From Actinomycetota bacterium (GTDB taxonomy: Bacteria > Actinomycetota > Acidimicrobiia > Acidimicrobiales > Ilumatobacteraceae): DNA of 64,000 nt. Both the position numbers and the translations under genes were made by a program. The stretch spans positions 186,001 through 250,000 of the forward strand of contig JAUSLV010000011.1 in assembly GCA_030645495.1 (NCBI GenBank). The letters run 5' to 3'. Shown one piece after another: positions 59,119 through 64,000 of the stretch. Numbering within the stretch: the first letter of the stretch is position 1; each line of letters opens with the position of its first letter. Below the pieces are notes generated by a model that saw nothing but the letters and a program-made list of their open reading frames with translations, searched no databases and had not been told where the DNA came from.

Positions 59119-60431
59119 TGGCGTACCGCTCGGCCGACGTGGTGGAGGTACTCGCCTGGGGGCGGCGCGTCGGCGCCGTCGCGCTCGATCCGGCCACCAA
59201 CGTGTACGCGTTCGAGTACGACCCGGCGTGGGTGCTGTCCGGGGTCGAGCTCGCGCCGTTGCACATGCCGCTCCAATCCGGGGTGTTCGAGTACCCCGAG
59301 CTGTCGGCGGCCACGTTCCACCGCTTGCCCGCGTTGCTGGCCGATGCGCTGCCCGATGCATTCGGCAACGCGTTGGTGAACCGTTGGATGGCCGAGCAGG
59401 GTGTGCCCTCCGAGCGGATCACGCCACTCGACCGATTGGCCTACGCGGCCGACCGGGCGATGGGTGCACTCGAGTTCCGCCCACCGGCACACGACTCGGC
59501 CACGATCCCGCCCACGGCAGTGCAACTCGCCGACCTCGTGGTCGCCGCGCGCCGCACCGTGGGCGGCGAGTTCGACACCGATGCCACGGCGCACGATGCG
59601 CTGCAGCAACTCATCCAGGTGGGCACCTCGGCCGGTGGGGCGCGCGCCAAGGCAGTGGTGGCGTTCAACCCAACCACCTCGCAGGTTCGATCTGCCTACG
59701 GGCAGTTGGCCGACGGGTTCGAGCACTGGCTGATCAAGCTCGATGGCGTCAGCTCGTCGGGCATGGACGGTCGCGAGGATCGGCTGGGCGACAGCGCCCC
59801 CTACGGGCGCATCGAGTTCGCCTACTCGCAGATGGCCCGCGCCGCCGGCATCGAGATGGAGCAGTGCCGCCTCCTGGCCGAAGGGCCGCGGCGGCACTTC
59901 ATGACCAAGCGCTTCGACCGCGGTCTACTGGGTGAGCGTCATCACGTGATCTCGCTCTGCGCGCTGGCGCACCTCGATTTCAACATGGTGGGGGCGCACA
60001 GCTACGACCAGTACCTGGCCACCGCACGGTCGTTGGAACTGGACGTCGAGGCGCTCCAGCAGGCGTACCGGCGGATGGTGTTCAACGTGGTGGCGGTGAA
60101 CCACGACGATCACACCAAGAACTTCGCGTTCCTTCGTGGCGAGCACGGCGGTTGGCAGCTGGCACCGGCATACGACGTCACGCACGCGTACCACCCGCAG
60201 AGCAAGTGGACCAGCACGCACCTGCTGTCGGTGAACGGCCGGTTCGCCGACATCGGCCTCGCCGATCTGTATGCGGTGGGCGAGCGGCACGAGGTGAAGG
60301 CCTACAAGCGGGTCGTGCGCGAGGTGCTCGTAGCGGTCGATGCGTGGCGCGAGGTCGCCGCCGGGGCAGAGGTGCCCGACAACGCGATCGCCACCGTGTG
60401 GGCCGACATCCAGCAGTTCCGCCCGCGCTGA
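59118..60431 (+). CDS. hipA: HipA-like serine/threonine kinase toxin
   Basis: Type II toxin of the HipA kinase family, which in E. coli phosphorylates glutamyl-tRNA synthetase and induces dormancy. The 437 residues show the N-terminal HipA_N region (VGAVALDPATNVYAFEYD), the glycine-rich loop QVGTSAGGARAKAVVAF (about 167-183) and catalytic HDDHTKNFAF (329-338). The metal-binding Asp is in APAYDVTHAY (D353). All key residues look intact, so the kinase is probably active. The target here is unknown. Confidence 0.93.
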   Translation: MAYRSADVVEVLAWGRRVGAVALDPATNVYAFEYDPAWVLSGVELAPLHMPLQSGVFEYPELSAATFHRLPALLADALPDAFGNALVNRWMAEQGVPSERITPLDRLAYAADRAMGALEFRPPAHDSATIPPTAVQLADLVVAARRTVGGEFDTDATAHDALQQLIQVGTSAGGARAKAVVAFNPTTSQVRSAYGQLADGFEHWLIKLDGVSSSGMDGREDRLGDSAPYGRIEFAYSQMARAAGIEMEQCRLLAEGPRRHFMTKRFDRGLLGERHHVISLCALAHLDFNMVGAHSYDQYLATARSLELDVEALQQAYRRMVFNVVAVNHDDHTKNFAFLRGEHGGWQLAPAYDVTHAYHPQSKWTSTHLLSVNGRFADIGLADLYAVGERHEVKAYKRVVREVLVAVDAWREVAAGAEVPDNAIATVWADIQQFRPR

Positions 60432-60467
60432 ACTGCGCGGTACTCTCGGCACCTCAAGGGGGTCAGC

Positions 60468-60911
60468 ATGACGATCGAGGGCGAGTACGTACCGGGCAAG
60501 GTGGGCTTCACCCGCCGCCAGGTGGAGGCCTACGAGGCGTCCGGTGGCACGCAGGCCAACACGATCGAGGGGCGCGACGTGGGCGTGGTGATCGTCACCA
60601 TGCGCGGCGCCACGTCGGGCGCGGTGCGCAAGATCGCACTCATCCGCGTGGAGCACGAGGGTGAGTACGCGTTGGTCGCCTCGATGGGTGGCGCCCCGGT
60701 GGATCCGCAGTGGGCCGGCAATCTACGCGCGCACCCCGATGAGGTGGCGATCCAGGATGGCCCCACCCCGCACCGGGTGGCGGTGCGTGAGGTGGAGGGC
60801 GACGAGCGTGCGACGTGGTGGCAGCGAGCGGTCGCGGCGTTCCCCGACTACGCCGAGTACCAGACGCGCACCGAGCGGCAGATCCCGGTGTTCGTGACGA
60901 CGAGGGTGTGA
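60468..60911 (+). CDS. Ddn-like F420-dependent nitroreductase family protein (DUF385)
   Basis: Split-barrel flavin/deazaflavin-binding protein, 147 residues. GAVRKIALIRVEHEGEYALVAS, the GAPVDPQWAGNLRAHPDEV stretch and the AFPDYAEYQTRTERQIPVFV end are typical of the actinobacterial Ddn group, which uses reduced F420 to reduce quinones or nitroaromatics. It follows hipA by 36 bp with AGGGGG about 7 nt before the ATG. It may be read from the hipBA promoter but is not functionally tied to it. Convergent with the nucleotidyltransferase gene. Confidence 0.88.
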   Translation: MTIEGEYVPGKVGFTRRQVEAYEASGGTQANTIEGRDVGVVIVTMRGATSGAVRKIALIRVEHEGEYALVASMGGAPVDPQWAGNLRAHPDEVAIQDGPTPHRVAVREVEGDERATWWQRAVAAFPDYAEYQTRTERQIPVFVTTRV

Positions 60912-60931
60912 TAGGCGGCAGCGGCTGTGGG

Positions 60932-61465
60932 TCAGATGGTGAGGTCGCGGAGGCGCTGAACCCGGGGGTCGTCGCCCAAGAGCGTGCCCAGCCTGTCGGC
61001 GGCGAGCCCAAGATCGATCGCGCCACTCTCGGCCATCGCCTCGATGTCTGCCCAGTCCTTCGTGCGGTCGAACATCGCCTTGAACACCGAGAGGTCCTCG
61101 GCCGACAGCACGCGGATCTCGCGCCCCTCGAAAGGGACGGTGCGGCAGCGGCGGGCGACATCGAGATGGAACTGCTCCGCGGCGAAGAACACGTCGATGG
61201 GTGTGGTGTCCCACCACAATCGCACTTGATCGCGAGTGGCCGCCTCGGCCACGTCGGCCTCTGTGTGGGCCACGCCAGCCGGGAGTGCGGCGAACACGGC
61301 TGCCGCAGCGGCGGAGGGAACGAAGATGTTCACATCGATGTCGCGCGTGCCCCGTGGTTCGTTGGTGGCGTAAGCCAGTGCCAGTGCTCCACCCAGTGCC
61401 CATGGCACTTTGGCCGTGTCGAGTGCGGTGCACAGGCCGACGACGCGGGCGACGAGCGTGGTCAT
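60932..61465 (-). CDS. Nucleotidyltransferase (AbiEii/MenT-like), putative toxin
   Basis: A 177-residue nucleotidyltransferase-fold protein. The core GGALALAYATNEPRGTRDIDVNIF has the Gly-Gly pair and Asp-X-Asp metal site. A later Asp in TTPIDVFF and the LSAEDLSVFKAMFDRTKDWADIEAM helix are typical of AbiEii/MenT-type toxins and related antisense-like enzymes. The ATG overlaps the upstream XRE regulator (ATGA). The pair looks like a toxin-antitoxin or regulated NTase module. The 72-codon extension upstream is in the regulator gene. Confidence 0.82.
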   Translation of the reverse strand: MTTLVARVVGLCTALDTAKVPWALGGALALAYATNEPRGTRDIDVNIFVPSAAAAAVFAALPAGVAHTEADVAEAATRDQVRLWWDTTPIDVFFAAEQFHLDVARRCRTVPFEGREIRVLSAEDLSVFKAMFDRTKDWADIEAMAESGAIDLGLAADRLGTLLGDDPRVQRLRDLTI

Positions 61466-61749
61466 CGGCGTGCACTTGCCAGCGGGCGGGCTCGATAGGG
61501 GAGCGCCTCGGCGAGCACCAGCACGTCGACCAGGCGCCGCGCTTGTTCGGCTGGGTCGAGCACGTAGTCGAACTTGATGGCGTAACCGAGTGCGTCGACG
61601 ATGCGCGAGGCGATGGCCATGCTCGGTTGTCGCCGACCACGTTCGTACGCGCTCAGCACGGTGGCGGGTATGCCGACACACGCAGCGACCTCGGCCTGTG
61701 TGCGGCCCGTCCTGCGCCGCAAGGTTGCCAGCGTGTCACCGGTGAGCAT
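61462..61749 (-). CDS. XRE-family regulator (putative antitoxin)
   Basis: A 95-residue helix-turn-helix protein. The HTH occupies about 7-58 (LRRRTGRTQAEVAACVG, IPATVLSAYERGRRQPSMA). A short tail (VLDPAEQARRLVDVLVLAEAL) may bind the partner. The ATG is 6 nt after TAAGGT, and a perfect 12-bp palindrome abuts that box, so autoregulation is likely. Its stop overlaps the nucleotidyltransferase start, as expected for an antitoxin-toxin pair. Confidence 0.88.
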   Translation of the reverse strand: MLTGDTLATLRRRTGRTQAEVAACVGIPATVLSAYERGRRQPSMAIASRIVDALGYAIKFDYVLDPAEQARRLVDVLVLAEALPYRARPLASARR

Positions 61750-61755
61750 GATGCT

Positions 61756-61772
61756 ACCTTAGCGGATCCGCT
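61756..61772 (-). promoter_or_regulatory. Leaderless -10 box with abutting palindrome, XRE/NTase operon
   Basis: TAAGGT (minus strand, 61756-61761) ends 6 nt before ATG 61749. AGCGGATCCGCT (61761-61772) is a perfect palindrome sharing one base with the box, and one mismatch allows a 9-bp arm. Binding there would block RNA polymerase. Confidence 0.6.
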
Positions 61773-61795
61773 CAGTGAGTGGGTCCGCCGCGCGC

Positions 61796-63166
61796 CTAGA
61801 ACTGCACCACGTACGCCGGGGCGCCGTCGAAGCGCTGGCACTGGTAGTGGCGCACCATGGTGCTGCCTGGCGCGCCGAGGGCCATGTGCAGGCGTTGGTT
61901 GCGCTGGTGGAACAGGATCGTCAGCGGCTCGTCGTACTTCCCGATGCCGGCATCGGTGAGCACGAACTGTTCGAGTTCGCGCTCGGCCGCGAACCAGTCG
62001 GCCGGGCGGCGGCCCAGCAGCGCGGCCACATCGGCGATGTCGGCCTCGTCGAGCGCAGCCCCGATCTCGCTGCGGCGCTGCAGGTGGCGGGCCATGCGGA
62101 ACGCCAGGCGTAGCTCGTGCTGCGCTTCGCGGTCGTCCACCTTCACCGACCCCAGCGAGCGCACCAACTGCCTGGCCACCGCGTCGTGGCGGGTCTCGCT
62201 CGCGTCGGGGGCCTGCAGTGTGGGCAGGTCGAGGCCGAGGTACTCGCCGAGGAAGTCGGTGGCCATCAGGTTCGTCTCGCTGCTCCACTGCATGATGTTC
62301 ATCACGTCGGTCTCGGGCAGCGGGTCGCGCCAGGCGGCGCCGAACTGCAGGCCGTTGCCCATGCACGCGGCAAAGTGGTGGCGCTTGATCGCCTCCAGGT
62401 CGATCGGCGTGCCGGTGAACTGCTCGTATCGCGCATAGATCTTGGCGAAGTCGCCGAAGTGCAGCAGCGTGTCGCGCATCCGCCAGATCGTGAGGTCTTC
62501 CAGCGGGTCGCCCACGTGGCCGAACTCGAGGTCGATGATCGCCACGAGGTGGCCGTTCTGGTGCATGAACTGGCCGCTGTCCCACACGCCGGGTGCCATG
62601 CGACCGTTGGCCTGGGGCAAGTGGCGTTCGTGCCAGCCGATGCAGAATTCGGAGAACGGATCTGGCCGCACCTTGCGGTCGCGAAAGCGGCTGATCATGT
62701 GCCGATGGCCGGCCATCGCCGGGTCTTCGCCCGGGTGTGGGTGGTCGATGCCGGCGTCGATGAAGGGCTGTGGGTCGAGTTGGTGCAGCACCGCCAGTTG
62801 CTGCACGTACTCGTCGACCACCTGGTTTCGGTCGTCATCGCTGGTGTGCTGGAACTCGGCCTGGCCGGGCACCTTGGCCATCAGCACGAAGTCGATGCAG
62901 CCCGGCGTCTCGATGAACCCGTACAGGTGCGGCACCGGCAGCCCGTGTTCCTCCAGCAAACGATGGAACGTGTACTCGTGGTGCAGCGGGAAGGCCTCGC
63001 TGTCGGTGCGGTCGCCGCGCAACACCATGCCGCGTGTCTCGCCGTCGCTCTCCACGTCGGCGAACCAGGTGGGCCGCCAGCGCAACTGCCGCTGAATGTT
63101 CACGACCGTACCGCCGGTGGCTCGTTCGATGATCCGGGCGGCCTCGTCGGTGGAGGGAATGGTCAT
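61796..63166 (-). CDS. Phosphotransferase (APH-like) family protein
   Basis: Aminoglycoside-phosphotransferase-fold protein of 456 residues, of the group found beside acyl-CoA synthetases and acyl-CoA dehydrogenases (ACAD10/11-like). The N-lobe has NIQRQLRWRPTWFAD and GMVLRGD. The C-lobe has IIDLEFGHVGDPLEDL, where Asp binds metal. The catalytic loop reads GVWDSGQFMHQNGHL, so the expected His-Gly-Asp...Asn pattern keeps only the Asp. Start ATG 63166 has GGAG 6 nt upstream. The real substrate is unknown. Divergent from the acyl-CoA synthetase. Confidence 0.78.
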   Translation of the reverse strand: MTIPSTDEAARIIERATGGTVVNIQRQLRWRPTWFADVESDGETRGMVLRGDRTDSEAFPLHHEYTFHRLLEEHGLPVPHLYGFIETPGCIDFVLMAKVPGQAEFQHTSDDDRNQVVDEYVQQLAVLHQLDPQPFIDAGIDHPHPGEDPAMAGHRHMISRFRDRKVRPDPFSEFCIGWHERHLPQANGRMAPGVWDSGQFMHQNGHLVAIIDLEFGHVGDPLEDLTIWRMRDTLLHFGDFAKIYARYEQFTGTPIDLEAIKRHHFAACMGNGLQFGAAWRDPLPETDVMNIMQWSSETNLMATDFLGEYLGLDLPTLQAPDASETRHDAVARQLVRSLGSVKVDDREAQHELRLAFRMARHLQRRSEIGAALDEADIADVAALLGRRPADWFAAERELEQFVLTDAGIGKYDEPLTILFHQRNQRLHMALGAPGSTMVRHYQCQRFDGAPAYVVQF

Positions 63167-63292
63167 GGTGCTCCTCGGATGCAGGACCGTACTCTGTGGT
63201 GCTCGATGCCGAAGAACGTCGGTGTCAACGGCAAAGCTGCACGATGCGGGCCACCGGCACGCCGTCGCGAGTGATCGACAAGGAGACCGCAC

Positions 63293-64000
63293 GTGAGTCT
63301 GGAACCCGGAGCGCACCTCGCCACGAAGGCCGATTCGCCGGCCGTGATCATGGCCGACAGCGGTGTGGTGGTCACATATGCACAGCTCGACGAGCGGTCG
63401 AAGCGGCTGGCCCAGCTGTTCCAATCAGCGGGCCTGCGACCGGGCGACCACGTCGCGATCATGCTCGAGAACCACCATCGCTACTTCGAGGTGTTCTGGG
63501 CGGCGCAGCGATCGGGCCTGTACTGCACACCGATCAACTGGCATCTCAGGGCCGAGGAGGCGGAGTACATCGTTCGCGATTGCGGTGCGTCGGCGCTCGT
63601 CACCTCGGTTGCGTTGCGCGGAGTGTTGGCCGGCATGGTCGACGCGCTCGCCCACGTGCCGACGCGCCTGGTAATCGATGGCGACCTCGACGGCTTCCGA
63701 CGCTACGAAGGCGCGATCGCCCAGTTCCCGGCCGAGCCGCTGGCGAGCGAGAGCGAGGGCAGCTACATGTTCTACTCGTCGGGCACCACCGGCCGCCCGA
63801 AAGGCATCAAGCCGGCGCTCGCCGGTGAACCCTTTGGTGCGGGTGGGGGCAGGCTCCTGGGTCTGATGGTGCCGCTGTACAGCTTCACCCCCGACACCGT
63901 GTACCTCAGCCCGGCGCCGCTGTACCACGCAGCACCGCTGGGCTGGACCACCTCGGTTCAGCGCATCGGCGGCACGGTGGTGGTGATGGAGAAGTACGAC
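63293..64000 (+). CDS. Acyl-CoA synthetase, AMP-binding (truncated by window end)
   Basis: The N-terminal 236 codons of an AMP-forming acyl-CoA ligase. It begins GTG with AAGGAG 7 nt upstream. VTYAQLDERSKRLAQLFQ and RPGDHVAIMLENHHRYFEVFW are typical N-terminal segments. The P-loop YSSGTTGRPKGIK and the LSPAPLYHAAPL segment follow. The frame runs uninterrupted to base 64000, so the rest lies outside. Divergent from the phosphotransferase-like gene, with which it may form a functional unit. Confidence 0.88.
   Translation, partial: MSLEPGAHLATKADSPAVIMADSGVVVTYAQLDERSKRLAQLFQSAGLRPGDHVAIMLENHHRYFEVFWAAQRSGLYCTPINWHLRAEEAEYIVRDCGASALVTSVALRGVLAGMVDALAHVPTRLVIDGDLDGFRRYEGAIAQFPAEPLASESEGSYMFYSSGTTGRPKGIKPALAGEPFGAGGGRLLGLMVPLYSFTPDTVYLSPAPLYHAAPLGWTTSVQRIGGTVVVMEKYD

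Overview
The window reads as one continuous chromosomal stretch of a high-GC, Gram-positive-type actinobacterium. Supporting signs are menaquinone synthesis, two predicted F420-dependent enzymes, an MtrA/MtrB/LpqB-like signalling locus, an actinobacterial acyl-CoA carboxylase gene set, CydABDC, and many start codons placed 6-7 nt after a TANNNT -10 box (leaderless transcription). The gene content resembles Acidimicrobiia (Ilumatobacter-type) more than Mycobacteriales; that placement is an inference, because no 16S or marker search was possible. I see no CRISPR array, prophage, transposase or rRNA operon.

Layout. 1-6.0 kb: a membrane GGDEF-EAL protein, a GNAT-like protein and the phoH-ybeY-hlyC/corC operon. 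6.0-13.1 kb: a menaquinone cluster (menE, menA, menH with a DsbA-like partner, menD, menF, menG) built from divergent and convergent pairs; menB and menC are not in the window. 13.2-19.1 kb: amidase, acyl-CoA synthetase, LLM-class F420 oxidoreductase, cupin, MaoC-like protein and era. 19.1-22.5 kb: GerMN lipoprotein, sensor kinase, STAS protein and a divergent OmpR-type regulator. 22.5-28.6 kb: a translationally coupled hydratase/carboxyltransferase/biotin carboxylase/AtuA operon resembling acyclic-terpene or branched acyl-CoA catabolism. 28.7-37.8 kb: dinG-like helicase, uppS with a divergently transcribed UppS-like pseudo-subunit, recO, lipoprotein, glyS and a second two-component pair. 37.9-42.9 kb: monooxygenase-like protein, trpC-F-B-A, a HIT-like protein, bcp and a fabZ-like dehydratase. 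43.0-47.5 kb: a MITE-like inverted repeat, then fabD-fabH-fabG-acpP-fabF. 47.6-53.6 kb: tRNA-Leu(CAA) with a partial duplication, then the cydABDC operon. 53.8-57.9 kb: a coupled operon of a DUF7064/7065-like protein, an FAD-linked oxidase and a ThDP-dependent decarboxylase. 58.0-61.8 kb: a small accessory patch (YcxB-like protein, DUF952 gene fragment, AT-rich operator region, HipBA, Ddn-like protein, XRE/nucleotidyltransferase pair). 61.8-64 kb: a phosphotransferase-like protein divergent from a truncated acyl-CoA synthetase.

How they work together. Menaquinone made by the men genes supplies cytochrome bd (CydAB), which is matured with CydDC. The fab operon and trp genes are core biosynthesis, and UppS supplies the lipid carrier for the wall. 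The most interesting observation is at 31.3-32.6 kb. The catalytic-type UppS lacks the usual C-terminal Arg-X-Gly tail, while a divergently transcribed paralog has lost the catalytic Asp motif but keeps that tail. This is the architecture of eukaryotic heteromeric cis-prenyltransferases (DHDDS/NgBR, Rer2/Nus1) and suggests a bacterial two-subunit enzyme.
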